From positions 47,429 to 111,428 of the forward strand of contig KB900462.1 of the NCBI GenBank assembly GCA_000378885.1: a stretch of DNA of 64,000 nt, given 5' to 3'. Source of the stretch: an actinobacterium SCGC AAA044-N04 (GTDB lineage: Bacteria; Actinomycetota; Actinomycetes; Nanopelagicales; Nanopelagicaceae). The notes below the pieces were generated by a model that searched no databases, was not told where the DNA came from, and saw only the letters and a program-made list of their open reading frames with translations. Shown here piece by piece: positions 8,852-19,272 of this stretch (its first letter is position 1; every line of letters begins with the position of its first letter). The position numbers and the translations under genes were made by a program.

Positions 8852-11047
8852 CTATAGTGGCGCAACGCCGGTGATGCGGGGAATTCTGAAGGATTGGACT
8901 TCACCGGTTGCGTGATCGCGAGCAATTAAGGCACCTGCGCTTACACGTATTGGATCAATGATGCGGTGAGTTACCGCGCCATTGTTATCGGCATATCCAA
9001 TAGAAAGAGATTTTTCCTCCAGGATGTATCTATTTACTAAATCCATAGTTTCATTTGCTGTGGTGCGGGGAAGTGCACCCAAAGCCTCATTGGCAGCTTG
9101 TCGCAAATGAGTTTGCTTGTGAGTTGATTTTTCACCAGTACGAATTGCTCTAATTGCTGCATTCAAATTCTCTTGGGTTGGTATTTCAATTTCACCAATT
9201 ACTCTAGGAGGTCGAGGCTTAGTCACTGCACGATTTGATCGTGGACCAGTGAGTATAATTCCAGTTGCTGATTCACCTGCAGGTAGATAACCAGCCTCAC
9301 GCAAAATACGCATCGTGTCTGTTGCATCATGATCACAGATGATAACTTCAGGTGCAATGCGGCGCAGTTCAAGAATCTCTAATCTCTTATCATTCATAAT
9401 CTGAGAAATAAGAGCAGTGTCTTCGCAGCGAATGAAGGCCGAAGTATTTCCAACACGTAACTTGCCATGCTTTTTAGAAACATCAGCAATGAGATATTCC
9501 AATGGTTGTGGCATGGGAGTCTTGGAAGTCTTTGTTAAGAAGACCTTAATCTCATCTCCAGTTTTGCCATGATCAAGTGCGCGGCGAATTGTTGCTTCAC
9601 TAAAGCGATAAACAGTTGCACCGCCGCGGCTTTCAATATCGGCCATCATGGCAAGTTGCTGTGAAATTTCATGTTCAAGTGGGCCCGGTGCAATTGCAGT
9701 GTTATCGCTCTGAATCAAAATATGGTCAACGGTTTTAGGTAGGTCTTCATTAATGATTGCTAAATCTTCACCGCCCAAAAACTCAACACCATATTTAGAG
9801 ATAGCACCTTGTCCTGTAATTCCAAGCCATTCAGCCTCTCGCAGAGTCCAACTAGCTAACTCTTCTTGCAGGGATGAGTTGCGGCGCACAGGAGCACGCC
9901 AAGCAATCACTTCATTAAAGGATGCAAGCTCTGGGGCAATTCCTTGATTCTCATTGAGAATGGCCAGAGTTAATGCGCGTACTTTGGATGCATTCACACG
10001 GTCTAGCTCTGGTCCTAGTGCTGCAACGTTTTTAGATTCAGCTCGGCCAACTAATCCGCTGACTCGAGAAGTAATGAGCCATTGGGAGGCAAGAACTTGC
10101 CAACGATCTGCCGGGGTTTGCATCAACCAGATATCAAATTTATTACTTGGCATTATTCGATCTTGAGCATCAAAACTAATAAGCGAAGCAAGATAAGCAA
10201 GCTCGGTAATGAAAGCTGTGCAGGATTCATCCACACCTAGGTGATTAGAAAGAATCTTTAAATCGCGAACTCCTAAACCACCTGCACGCAGTGCATCGGA
10301 AGGCTCATCTGCCCAGAAGTTAAGAAGTTCCTCTACCCAACGCAAAACGGTGGAGATATTTGCAATTGCTGCAAGATTGACTTGTTGTTCATTGCGCTTA
10401 GCCCCAGCTAACTTTGGCTGAGTAATGAAGTTTTCTTTATGCACTTTGCCACCACGAAGATGTATTGCTACTTCGCGAGGCAAAATAACTGTTCGCTGAT
10501 CTAGTGGCACAAGGAATTTTTGCTCTAACAACCACGCAACTCCTGGACCAGGATTCTTTATATCTCCAACACTTCCGCGCGGAGGTCCCCAAATTAATCT
10601 TTCTAAGACTTTCTTTGCCTCTGGTGGAGCTTTTTCAACTTCAGCTACTTTAATTTTTGCAACTGATGCAGGACCAAGACCTGCAGGCTCATTACCAATA
10701 ACATCGCGCAGTTGTGAAGGAAGGCGCATTCCATCATCGGATGGATAGATCAGACCAATAGAAATCAAGTGATCTAACGCTGAGGATGCAGCTTTATCTG
10801 TTATCGCAACAATACTTTTTAATGAAAAAGGCTCACTAAGCGCCGCTGCAGCTTCTAATACCTGGAACTGCCACTGATTTAGAGAATCAATTGCACGAGC
10901 CAAACTAGGCGCAGAGCATGCACGAACGGCAAGAGATGCGATGTCTGGCGGAACAGGCGTTACTAAATCTGGGCGAGCAGAAAATAATGTGAGGAAGGCA
11001 GCATCATCGACACTACGTAGGTAGTCTGAGAAGGAGCGCATTTCCAT
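8852..11047 (-). CDS. Helicase-associated domain protein (XPB/Ssl2-like, mycobacterial Rv0862c type)
   Basis: 731 aa; genomic pairing with XPB helicase; C-terminal segment ILEEKSLSIGYADNNGAVTHRIIDPIRVSAGALIARDHATGEVQSFRIPRI. Confidence 0.8.
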   Translation of the reverse strand: MEMRSFSDYLRSVDDAAFLTLFSARPDLVTPVPPDIASLAVRACSAPSLARAIDSLNQWQFQVLEAAAALSEPFSLKSIVAITDKAASSALDHLISIGLIYPSDDGMRLPSQLRDVIGNEPAGLGPASVAKIKVAEVEKAPPEAKKVLERLIWGPPRGSVGDIKNPGPGVAWLLEQKFLVPLDQRTVILPREVAIHLRGGKVHKENFITQPKLAGAKRNEQQVNLAAIANISTVLRWVEELLNFWADEPSDALRAGGLGVRDLKILSNHLGVDESCTAFITELAYLASLISFDAQDRIMPSNKFDIWLMQTPADRWQVLASQWLITSRVSGLVGRAESKNVAALGPELDRVNASKVRALTLAILNENQGIAPELASFNEVIAWRAPVRRNSSLQEELASWTLREAEWLGITGQGAISKYGVEFLGGEDLAIINEDLPKTVDHILIQSDNTAIAPGPLEHEISQQLAMMADIESRGGATVYRFSEATIRRALDHGKTGDEIKVFLTKTSKTPMPQPLEYLIADVSKKHGKLRVGNTSAFIRCEDTALISQIMNDKRLEILELRRIAPEVIICDHDATDTMRILREAGYLPAGESATGIILTGPRSNRAVTKPRPPRVIGEIEIPTQENLNAAIRAIRTGEKSTHKQTHLRQAANEALGALPRTTANETMDLVNRYILEEKSLSIGYADNNGAVTHRIIDPIRVSAGALIARDHATGEVQSFRIPRITGVAPL

Positions 11048-11087
11048 AACTTGCCTACATTACTGGCATTTAGCGTTTAGAGGTTAA

Positions 11088-11855
11088 TCAACGGCGCTTT
11101 CTGCGCGGGGTCAACCATGTTCCAAGGGCTGCAAGTCGCACAACTACAGGAGAGACGATCTTGCCTAAAAAACGAGCACGGCGGAAATCATGGATTGGCC
11201 AACCTTCAGCCATTGCGCGCAGCGACAAGATTGCATCCGGATTAATTGCTGATGGATGTCCGACGCATTGCAGTAATGGAAAGTCATTATGGCTATCTGA
11301 ATATGAATAACACTGAGTGAGATCTAAATTCTTTTTCTGTGCAAGTTCACGAACTGCAACAGCTTTTTCTTTTCCATGCAAGAGAAGACCCAGCATTGCA
11401 CCGGTGTATTTACCATCTTTAGTTTCAGCTTTACTGCCAAGTGCTCCAGTAAAACCTAATCTCTTTGCCATGAGCACTGCCATATCTTCAGGTGCTGCAG
11501 TGACTAACCAAACTTCTTCACCGGCCGCTAAATGTTTTTGAGCAATATCAATTGTTCCTTGCCATAGAGCAGGTGAGACATATTGATCATAAATCTCTTG
11601 TGCGATCTTTAATATGTCATCAACGCTGTGGCCACCAATAAAATCTGTGGCAGCATCTTGAAAGCGTTGAATCTCTTCTCTGTTTTCTTTACCTGTGAGT
11701 CGAAATCTAAGGTTGGCCAAAACGAAGCGCGAAACATCCTTCTTTGTGAAATATCCACGCTGATACATGCCCTTACCCAGGAAGTAGAGGGTTGAGCCAC
11801 GAATCAGGGTGTTATCTACATCAAAAAAGGCTGCTCGCTTCGCCGTGAGTGCCAT
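11088..11855 (-). CDS. HAD-IB family hydrolase (SerB/PSPase-like)
   Basis: AAFFDVDNTLIRGSTLYFLGKGMYQRG; YSDSHNDFPLL. Confidence 0.9.
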   Translation of the reverse strand: MALTAKRAAFFDVDNTLIRGSTLYFLGKGMYQRGYFTKKDVSRFVLANLRFRLTGKENREEIQRFQDAATDFIGGHSVDDILKIAQEIYDQYVSPALWQGTIDIAQKHLAAGEEVWLVTAAPEDMAVLMAKRLGFTGALGSKAETKDGKYTGAMLGLLLHGKEKAVAVRELAQKKNLDLTQCYSYSDSHNDFPLLQCVGHPSAINPDAILSLRAMAEGWPIHDFRRARFLGKIVSPVVVRLAALGTWLTPRRKRR

Positions 11856-11905
11856 GTCACTACCTTAACGAACTTGCATCAATTGGGAGGCTTTATGCTT
11901 TACCA

Positions 11906-12529
11906 ATGAGTTCAACAGTCCATGTCGTCCGCCACGGTGAAGTAGAAAATCCCAACAAGATTCTCTATGGCCGCCAACCCGGTTGGGGTCTTTCTGCCCG
12001 CGGGCAAGAAATGGCACAAATATTGGGTGATTGGTCTCGAACTATTGATCTAGGCGCTCTCCATGTTTCTCCACTGCAACGAGCACAAGAAACTGCTGCT
12101 CCAATTGCTGCTGCACATAAGATTGCAATTACAACCGATGATCGCTTAATCGAAGCTGCAAATGTTTTTGAAGGAAAACCTTTTGGGGTGGGAGATGGCG
12201 TTTTGAAGCATCCATCTTCATGGCGCCACCTGTGGAATCCATGGAAACCATCATGGGGTGAACCCTACGATCAACAAATCAATCGAATGTTGGCGGCAGT
12301 TTTTGCGGCGCGAGATGCAGCTCATGGCAAAGATGCAATCGTTGTTTCACACCAATTACCTATTTGGATACTAAGAAGTGCAATTGAGAATCGCAGATTG
12401 CTCCATGACCCACGCCGTCGTGAGTGTTCATTAGCATCAGTTACTAGCGTTCATTTTGATGATGAAGGTTTTATTTCAGGTCTCACTTACTCTGAACCAG
12501 CACGTCATTTATTGCCAAAGAAGAATTAA
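11906..12529 (+). CDS. Histidine phosphatase (phosphoglycerate mutase-like) family protein
   Basis: MSSTVHVVRHGEVENPNKILYGRQPGWGLSARG; VVSHQLPIW; internal ATG 11906 preferred over 11849. Confidence 0.88.
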   Translation: MSSTVHVVRHGEVENPNKILYGRQPGWGLSARGQEMAQILGDWSRTIDLGALHVSPLQRAQETAAPIAAAHKIAITTDDRLIEAANVFEGKPFGVGDGVLKHPSSWRHLWNPWKPSWGEPYDQQINRMLAAVFAARDAAHGKDAIVVSHQLPIWILRSAIENRRLLHDPRRRECSLASVTSVHFDDEGFISGLTYSEPARHLLPKKN

Positions 12530-13074
12530 TGAAATTAGGAATTAAGGCCGTAGCACTTATGGCTATTTCTGTTTTACTCACTTCTTGTGGAGGTGGTGGA
12601 ACTTCTACTTCCCAAGAATCTTTTGTTTCTGGAAATGGTTCTGTAACTTTTATCAATCCAGAGAAAAGAGTTGAAGCACCAGCTTTGTCTGGAATGACTT
12701 TGTCTGGAACTAACTACACGTATTCAGTTGGTAAGGTCGCTGTGGTAAACGTGTGGGCTTCATGGTGTTCTCCATGTAGAGCAGAAGCCCCAACTCTTGT
12801 GGCCCTTGCAAATAAATATTTTGATGTTGCATTTATAGGAATTTTGACTCGTGATAACCCAGCAACTGCAGAAGCATTCCAAAGACGTTTCTCGCTTCCA
12901 TACCCAACCCTTATTGATGATTCACTATTAATAGGCTTCAAAGGATCACTTCCAGCAAATGCCATCCCATCAACAGTTCTCATTGATAAGGCTGGCAGAG
13001 TTGCTGCTCGAATATCTGGAGCAGTCACTGTTGCCTCACTTTCAGATTTAATTGAGCGGGTGAGCACGGAATGA
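12529..13074 (+). CDS. TlpA/ResA-like thiol-disulfide oxidoreductase lipoprotein
   Basis: LLTSCGGGG lipobox; VVNVWASWCSPCRAEAPTL. Confidence 0.92.
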   Translation: MKLGIKAVALMAISVLLTSCGGGGTSTSQESFVSGNGSVTFINPEKRVEAPALSGMTLSGTNYTYSVGKVAVVNVWASWCSPCRAEAPTLVALANKYFDVAFIGILTRDNPATAEAFQRRFSLPYPTLIDDSLLIGFKGSLPANAIPSTVLIDKAGRVAARISGAVTVASLSDLIERVSTE

Positions 13075-13796
13075 AAGATTTCTTTGTGGAACAAATCATG
13101 AGTGGTTTTCTTATCACTGCGCTACCAGTGGCATTTGTTGCCGGCGTAATTTCCTTTCTTTCTCCTTGTGTATTGCCTCTTGTGCCAGGTTACTTGTCCT
13201 TTGCCGCAGGCTTTTCGCTCAACCGTGGCAAGGTATTTCTCGGTTCCATTTTGTTCGTCCTAGGTTTTAGTACTGTTTTCGTTTCATACGGTGCAATTTT
13301 TGGTGGACTTGGTAATCAATTGGTTGCACATGAAGATGTAATCTCTAAAGTCTTAGGTGCATTGACGATATTTCTTGGTTTTGTATTTCTGGGCAAATTT
13401 CCATTTGCTCCAACATTTCGCCCCAGAATGAAAACAACAGGTGGCTTAATTGGTGCACCGATTTTAGGTTTTCTCTTTGGCGTGGGATGGACACCTTGTA
13501 TTGGTCCTGCACTTGCTGCCGTTCAAACTTTAGCTTTCCAAGAATCTAGTGCGTTGCGTGGCGGGTTATTGTCTTTGGGTTATTGCTTCGGATTAGGTCT
13601 ACCTTTCATCGCTTCAGGCGTCTTCTTAGATCGCTCAGAAAAATTACGTAAGCATTTAGTTAAGCGCGGAGATGTAATCTCTAAAGTTGGTGGTGTGTTT
13701 CTCATCGTGATTGGTTTGCTAGAAATCACGGGCTTGTGGGGCCAGTTAATGAACTCAATGCGCGCTCTCATCTCAGATTTCATTCCGGTGGTTTAA
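13071..13796 (+). CDS. ccdA: Cytochrome c biogenesis protein CcdA
   Basis: GVISFLSPCVLPLVPGYLSFAAG; GVGWTPCIGPALAA. Confidence 0.93.
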   Translation: MKDFFVEQIMSGFLITALPVAFVAGVISFLSPCVLPLVPGYLSFAAGFSLNRGKVFLGSILFVLGFSTVFVSYGAIFGGLGNQLVAHEDVISKVLGALTIFLGFVFLGKFPFAPTFRPRMKTTGGLIGAPILGFLFGVGWTPCIGPALAAVQTLAFQESSALRGGLLSLGYCFGLGLPFIASGVFLDRSEKLRKHLVKRGDVISKVGGVFLIVIGLLEITGLWGQLMNSMRALISDFIPVV

Positions 13797-15266
13797 ATGA
13801 GCCAAGAGATAGAAGTCCCTGAGTTAGGCAGTGTTGGCTTATTGCGCTACGGCTGGCGCCAGTTAACAAGCATGCGCACTGCCCTCATTCTCTTGTTATT
13901 ACTTGGCATCGCAGCAATACCAGGTTCACTCGTTCCTCAGCGAACACAGAACCCCATCAAGGTGGGTGAATACTTCAAGAATTCGCCAGAGCTTTCTAAG
14001 TGGATGGATCGATTCTCACTCTTTGATGTTTATGGATCTCCATGGTTTAGCGCCATATACATCTTGCTCTTTATTTCACTTATTGGCTGCGTTCTGCCTA
14101 GAACAATCGAACACTTTCATGCTGCACGTGCCCTCCCCCCTGCTACACCCAAGAACCTTGATCGCATGGAGCATCACTCATCATGGTCAGCACAAGGTGA
14201 TGAGTTAGACAAAGCGCGCGCATGGTTTAAATCTAAGCGATTTAGAGTTTTAGAAAGAGATGGCGTGATATCGGCTGAAAAAGGTTTCACACGAGAGACT
14301 GGAAATCTCTTTTTCCACTTGGCTCTCATTTTAATCTTGCTAGGAATTTCATTTAGTTCTCTGTTTGGCATGCGAGGAATGGCAATCGTGAACGTGGGTG
14401 AGCGCTTTGTCAACACCACAACCAGTTATGACTCTTTGAACTACGGCAAACTCTTTAGTGAAAGCAATCTTTCTGATTTTGCACTAACAGTCGATAAGTT
14501 CACTGCCAAATACAATGTTCTTACTAGCGCTCCTGAGGACTACACACTCGAAGTTTCTTTTGCCAAGGATGATTTAACTAAAACAGAGAAGCGCACAATT
14601 AAAGTAAATTCACCTTTGAAATTAGGCAATACAAATATTTACTTACAAGCAAATGGTTATTCAACTGTTGTAACTGTGAGAGATTCAAAAGGCAATGTTG
14701 CGATGCAAGGACCGGTGCCGTTCTTGCCACAGGATGGGAACCTACGATCCATTGGTGCCATTAAAGTCCCAGATGCAGACCCACAAATCGGTTTCGTGGG
14801 CTCATTCGTGCCAACGTATTCGCGCAGCGGCGCAGATGGCGCAGTGAGTGTTTTTCCTGAAGCTCTAGATCCACGACTTTTGTTAGCTGCATGGGAGGGT
14901 GATTTAGGTCTCGATAATGGAGTTCCACAATCTGTTTATCGCATTGACACATCAAAGATGAATCAAGTGGGCCTTAAATCATTAAAGCCAGGTGAGACAT
15001 TTATATATCCACAAGGATCAATAACCTTCGAGGGATATCTGCAGTGGGTCAACCTTGAGATAGTTAATGATCCTGGGAAGAACTATGCCCTCCTCGGCGG
15101 TATTGTTGCCATCCTTGGCTTACTTGCATCACTGTTTACAAGACGCCGCCGAATCTGGATTCGTGTTGGTAAGAGTGTAGAAGTTGCAGGTTTAGCTAAA
15201 AATGCAGCACCAGGTTTAGAGAGTGAAATGGCAGAGTTTGTAGCGATGTTAAAGGGAGAGAAATAA
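13797..15266 (+). CDS. resB: Cytochrome c biogenesis protein ResB
   Basis: 489 aa membrane protein; SMRTALILLLLLGIAAIPGSLVPQR; context between ccdA and ccsB. Confidence 0.92.
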   Translation: MSQEIEVPELGSVGLLRYGWRQLTSMRTALILLLLLGIAAIPGSLVPQRTQNPIKVGEYFKNSPELSKWMDRFSLFDVYGSPWFSAIYILLFISLIGCVLPRTIEHFHAARALPPATPKNLDRMEHHSSWSAQGDELDKARAWFKSKRFRVLERDGVISAEKGFTRETGNLFFHLALILILLGISFSSLFGMRGMAIVNVGERFVNTTTSYDSLNYGKLFSESNLSDFALTVDKFTAKYNVLTSAPEDYTLEVSFAKDDLTKTEKRTIKVNSPLKLGNTNIYLQANGYSTVVTVRDSKGNVAMQGPVPFLPQDGNLRSIGAIKVPDADPQIGFVGSFVPTYSRSGADGAVSVFPEALDPRLLLAAWEGDLGLDNGVPQSVYRIDTSKMNQVGLKSLKPGETFIYPQGSITFEGYLQWVNLEIVNDPGKNYALLGGIVAILGLLASLFTRRRRIWIRVGKSVEVAGLAKNAAPGLESEMAEFVAMLKGEK

Positions 15267-16160
15267 ATGTCACGCACATGGGCTTATCTCTCTAACTACC
15301 TTGTGTATTCATCAATGGCCGTTTACACCCTCTCATTTTTTGCACATGCAATTGAAACAGCATGGGCGGTTCGAGTAACGACCGAAGAATCAAAGAAAAA
15401 CATTGATTATAAGCGCACGGAGAAAGTTGCTCGTATTGCAACTGCGATGATGATTTTAGGATTCGTTTTGTTGTTTGCTGGTGTTGTTGCTCGTGGTGTT
15501 TCTGCTGGTCGAGTGCCATGGGGCAATATGTATGAGTTTTCAATTACTGGTGCAATGGCATTTTCTGGTGCATACCTAGCCGCGCTCCGTAAATATGATC
15601 TGCGTTGGCTGGGATTATTAGTTTCAATTGCCGTATTACTAACCCTTGGAACTGCTGTTGCAGTTCTCTATCGTCCTAGTGCACCGCTTGTTCCTGCACT
15701 TAAATCAACATGGTTAGTCATTCATGTCTCTGCCGCGATTATCTCTGGCGGTGTCTTCTTACTTGCAAACGCGATTGCTGCTGCTTATCTTTATTTAGAT
15801 GCAATGGAGTCTCGCGGGGAAAGAACTGCTTGGGCAAAGCGCTTGCCATCACTTGAAGACTTAGATCAACTTTCTTATCGTTTAGTTGCATTTGTCTTCC
15901 CACTATGGACCTTTGCAGTTATTGCAGGTGCAATTTGGGCCGAAAGTGCATGGGGTCGTTATTGGGGCTGGGATCCAAAAGAGACGTGGGCATTTATTAC
16001 GTGGGTGGCATATGCGGCATACCTACATGCACGCGTAACTGTTGGCTGGCGAGGACGTAAAGCAGCATGGTTGTGCTTGTTTGCAGGTTCAACATTTCTA
16101 TTTAACTATGTATACGTAAATATCTGGGGCACAGGAAAGCACACCTACTCAGGTTTATAG
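15267..16160 (+). CDS. ccsB: Cytochrome c biogenesis protein CcsB/ResC
   Basis: WGRYWGWDPKETWAFITWVAYAAYLHARV (WWD-type heme handling motif). Confidence 0.94.
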   Translation: MSRTWAYLSNYLVYSSMAVYTLSFFAHAIETAWAVRVTTEESKKNIDYKRTEKVARIATAMMILGFVLLFAGVVARGVSAGRVPWGNMYEFSITGAMAFSGAYLAALRKYDLRWLGLLVSIAVLLTLGTAVAVLYRPSAPLVPALKSTWLVIHVSAAIISGGVFLLANAIAAAYLYLDAMESRGERTAWAKRLPSLEDLDQLSYRLVAFVFPLWTFAVIAGAIWAESAWGRYWGWDPKETWAFITWVAYAAYLHARVTVGWRGRKAAWLCLFAGSTFLFNYVYVNIWGTGKHTYSGL

Positions 16161-16163
16161 AGG

Positions 16164-16427
16164 TTAGAGCTTGCCTAAGAAATCAGGATCATCATCTGGC
16201 GGCAAGATGCGACGCTTAGGTTTGCGCCCACCACTCTTACGATTTCTTCCAGCAATTAAATATGCAATCGGGCCAATAGCTAGTGCTTGTGGACCAATGA
16301 GAATAATTACTAATAGCCATCCCCATTTTGGCAAAGTCTTTATCTCTGACTCATCTTTACGGGCACAATCAATGAGGGCATAGATAGTGATTCCAAAGAC
16401 TAGAAATACAACAATGAGTCTGGCCAT
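16164..16427 (-). CDS. PLD nuclease N-terminal domain-containing small membrane protein
   Basis: 87 aa; FGITIYALIDCARKDESEIKTLPKWGWLLVIILIGPQALAIGPIAYLIAGR. Confidence 0.8.
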   Translation of the reverse strand: MARLIVVFLVFGITIYALIDCARKDESEIKTLPKWGWLLVIILIGPQALAIGPIAYLIAGRNRKSGGRKPKRRILPPDDDPDFLGKL

Positions 16428-16431
16428 GGAT

Positions 16432-17280
16432 TTATTGTATCGCTAGAGCCAGTGCAAAGAGAGCCCCAAAAAACATTTGAAGTTTGCCGGTCTTGCCCAA
16501 CAGCGAAATAAGGCTAGGTCCACTTGCACCTGACATCACTGCACGTGAGATAGAGATTGTTAAGGGAAGCACCGCCAGTGTCAGCAATGACCCTGGAACC
16601 AAAGTTGCAAGTGCACTTATGTGCGCGATAGCAAGTAAAACCACAAAGCTTTTACGCGCTTTGGAATCACCCACTCTGACTGCCAGGGTTCGCTTACCAA
16701 CTAATTCATCTTGTGCACGATCGCGAATGTTGTTAACTGCCAAGATTGCGCATGCCAGAGAACCCATGGGCACCGCACATAAAACACTTAAGGCAGTGAT
16801 CTGACCGGTTTGTGCAAAGTAGGTTCCAACTGTTGCAGTTAAACCAAAGAAAATAAATACTGAAACTTCACCCAAACCACTATAGCCATATGGATTTTTT
16901 CCACCGGTGTACCCCCATGCTGCAGCAATCGCTGCAACACCCACAACTATTAACCATGGTGAACTCAGGAGAGAGAGCCAGATTCCGGCTATTGAGGCAA
17001 TACCAAAAGAGATGAATGCAGCGCGCTTTACCTGCACAGCTGTTGCCAAACCACTTGCAACTAATCGTGTTGGCCCAATGCGATTGTCATCGCTTCCCTT
17101 AACGCCATCTGAATAATCGTTGGCATAGTTAACGCCGATCTGAAGCCAAACTCCCACCTTTAGCGCAAGGGCTGCTCGAAACCAGTTCCAATCACTACCC
17201 GCTAATGCAGTTGCAACAATTACAGGTGCAATAGCTGCAGGCAGTGTGCGCGGGCGCGCACCGAGAATCCATTTATTCAT
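16432..17280 (-). CDS. menA: 1,4-dihydroxy-2-naphthoate polyprenyltransferase
   Basis: MNKWILGARPRTLPAAIAPV; NYANDYSDGVKGSDDNRIGPTRL; internal Met start preferred over 17298. Confidence 0.93.
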   Translation of the reverse strand: MNKWILGARPRTLPAAIAPVIVATALAGSDWNWFRAALALKVGVWLQIGVNYANDYSDGVKGSDDNRIGPTRLVASGLATAVQVKRAAFISFGIASIAGIWLSLLSSPWLIVVGVAAIAAAWGYTGGKNPYGYSGLGEVSVFIFFGLTATVGTYFAQTGQITALSVLCAVPMGSLACAILAVNNIRDRAQDELVGKRTLAVRVGDSKARKSFVVLLAIAHISALATLVPGSLLTLAVLPLTISISRAVMSGASGPSLISLLGKTGKLQMFFGALFALALAIQ

Positions 17281-18349
17281 GTCCCACCATTTTCGCAAGG
17301 GCTATGCGATCGACTTTGCCGATACCGAGCAAGGGTAACTGCTCTAAGTGATGAATTCCTTTTGGTTTTGAAGCCGCTCCAAGGGCTGCCTCTAAATAAT
17401 GCGCAATTTCACTCTCACCGATTTCACCAACAACAGCTAAGTGCAAAGCATGTCCCCATTGAATGTCATTGACTGCAAAGGCGGCAAACTCAATCTCTGG
17501 GTAGCGAATTGAAAGAGTTGCTTCAATAGCAGTCAGTGAGACGTTTTCACCACCTGAAATAATCACATCATCAGCACGTCCAAGGATATGAAGCTTTCCA
17601 TCAATAATTTCGCCAAGATCATTTGTAACAAACCATCCATCACTGAGCGTATAGAGCTCGGGCGCATTCAAATACGTTTCTGACATTACTGAACCACGGA
17701 TCTGAACCAAAGATTTTTCATTCAGAGAGTATTCAACGCCTTCAATGGCTTGACCGTTGTAAATGCAGCCGCCAGATGTCTCAGTCATTCCATAGGTTTC
17801 TACGACATTAATGCCGGCAGTTATTGCTTGATGACGTAGGGCTTGGGAAAGGGCAGCACCGCCAACCAATACAGCCTGTGCACTTTGTAAATGGCGTAGT
17901 AAACGTTCGTCACCATTGAGTGCACGAAATAATTGAGTTGGAACGATTGAGGTGAAATCTACTTTTGGATATTCACCTTGATGTTCGCGTAAATCAATAG
18001 GAAGTGTTCCAAGTTCCATCGATCGAATAATCACATTGACTGCAGCTATATGTGTTAGCGGTAAAAATAGTGACCATTGCTGTCCAGGCTTTGCACTTAA
18101 GAATTTATTTGATGCCCCCGCAGAGGCAAGTAGTGCAGAAGCTGTGAAAGCAACTTCTTTACTCATTCCCGTAGTGCCGCTGGTACCTATAACTAATGCG
18201 ATATGTGAGGGGGCGCTAATGGATCGAACTTCGCCAAGGCCTAAGGCTGGGCCAGTGCCAACCAGGGCCGCTGTGATTTCTCCCGCTAAATCTGGGATTA
18301 CACACGCAGGGCTGACCCGGTGAATATCTCGTTGTGACTTCATCTCCAT
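17273..18349 (-). CDS. menE: o-succinylbenzoate-CoA ligase (AMP-binding)
   Basis: ALVIGTSGTTGMSKEVAFT; VETYGMTETSGGCIYNG; ISGGENVSLTAIEATL; men cluster context. Confidence 0.88.
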   Translation of the reverse strand: MEMKSQRDIHRVSPACVIPDLAGEITAALVGTGPALGLGEVRSISAPSHIALVIGTSGTTGMSKEVAFTASALLASAGASNKFLSAKPGQQWSLFLPLTHIAAVNVIIRSMELGTLPIDLREHQGEYPKVDFTSIVPTQLFRALNGDERLLRHLQSAQAVLVGGAALSQALRHQAITAGINVVETYGMTETSGGCIYNGQAIEGVEYSLNEKSLVQIRGSVMSETYLNAPELYTLSDGWFVTNDLGEIIDGKLHILGRADDVIISGGENVSLTAIEATLSIRYPEIEFAAFAVNDIQWGHALHLAVVGEIGESEIAHYLEAALGAASKPKGIHHLEQLPLLGIGKVDRIALAKMVGHE

Positions 18350-18390
18350 TGCACCCGTAGGCTATCGCTAGTAAAGACAATGGAGGAAAT

Positions 18391-19269
18391 GTGAGCAAGC
18401 CCTTTAAGCGTGATTTTGGTAGCCGTGAGATACCTCATTGGATAACTGCGCCCGGCGGTGAAGAGTTCGTTGATATTAAATATCAAATGGGTGACGGCAT
18501 TGCCAAGATCACTATTAATCGACCTCAAGTTCGTAATGCATTTCGCCCTCAAACGATTATTGAATTAATTGAAGCTTTCCATTTAGCACGAGATAACGAA
18601 GAAGTAGGCGTCATCATCTTCACCGGTGAAGGCACCGATGCTTTTTGTTCAGGTGGCGATATAAATGTTCGCGGTGATGATGGTTATCTTGGTGATGACA
18701 AATTAGCTAAAAAGGGCATTGGTCGCCTTAATGTATTGGATTTACAAGTACAAATTCGTCGCACGCCTAAACCAGTTGTCGCAATGGTTGCAGGCTGGGC
18801 AGTTGGCGGGGGACATGTATTACATGTTGTCTGTGATTTAACTATTGCTGCAGATAATGCAAAGTTTGGTCAGACCGGTCCAATGGTTGGTTCATTTGAT
18901 GGTGGCTATGGTGCAGGTTTACTTGCAGCACATGTCGGTCAAAAGAAGGCCCGTGAAATTTGGTTTATGACTCGTCAATACAACGCCCAAGAAGCACTTG
19001 ATATGGGACTTGTAAATACAGTTGTTCCTATTGCAGAGCTAGAAGCAGAGACTGTTTCTTGGTGTCGAGAGATGCTGCGCAACTCTCCACTTGCACTTCG
19101 CTTACTTAAAGCAAGTTTGAATGCAGCAGATGATGGTTTAGCCGGTGTTCAGCAGTTAGCAGGAGATGCAACGTTGCTGTTCTATATGACTGAAGAAGGT
19201 CAAGAAGGACGCGATGCATATATGGAAAAACGAGATCCTGATTTCGGGAAATTTCCAAAGCGCCCCTAA
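18391..19269 (+). CDS. menB: 1,4-dihydroxy-2-naphthoyl-CoA synthase
   Basis: [34 protein letters not shown] start with GGAGG-like SD. Confidence 0.95.
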   Translation: MSKPFKRDFGSREIPHWITAPGGEEFVDIKYQMGDGIAKITINRPQVRNAFRPQTIIELIEAFHLARDNEEVGVIIFTGEGTDAFCSGGDINVRGDDGYLGDDKLAKKGIGRLNVLDLQVQIRRTPKPVVAMVAGWAVGGGHVLHVVCDLTIAADNAKFGQTGPMVGSFDGGYGAGLLAAHVGQKKAREIWFMTRQYNAQEALDMGLVNTVVPIAELEAETVSWCREMLRNSPLALRLLKASLNAADDGLAGVQQLAGDATLLFYMTEEGQEGRDAYMEKRDPDFGKFPKRP

Positions 19270-19272
19270 GCG

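Noticed and set aside
17273-18349. menE as a truncated pseudogene
   Set aside because: 358 aa is short for acyl-CoA ligases, but the AMP-binding, GMTE and GGEN motifs are intact and actinobacterial MenE proteins are characteristically short.
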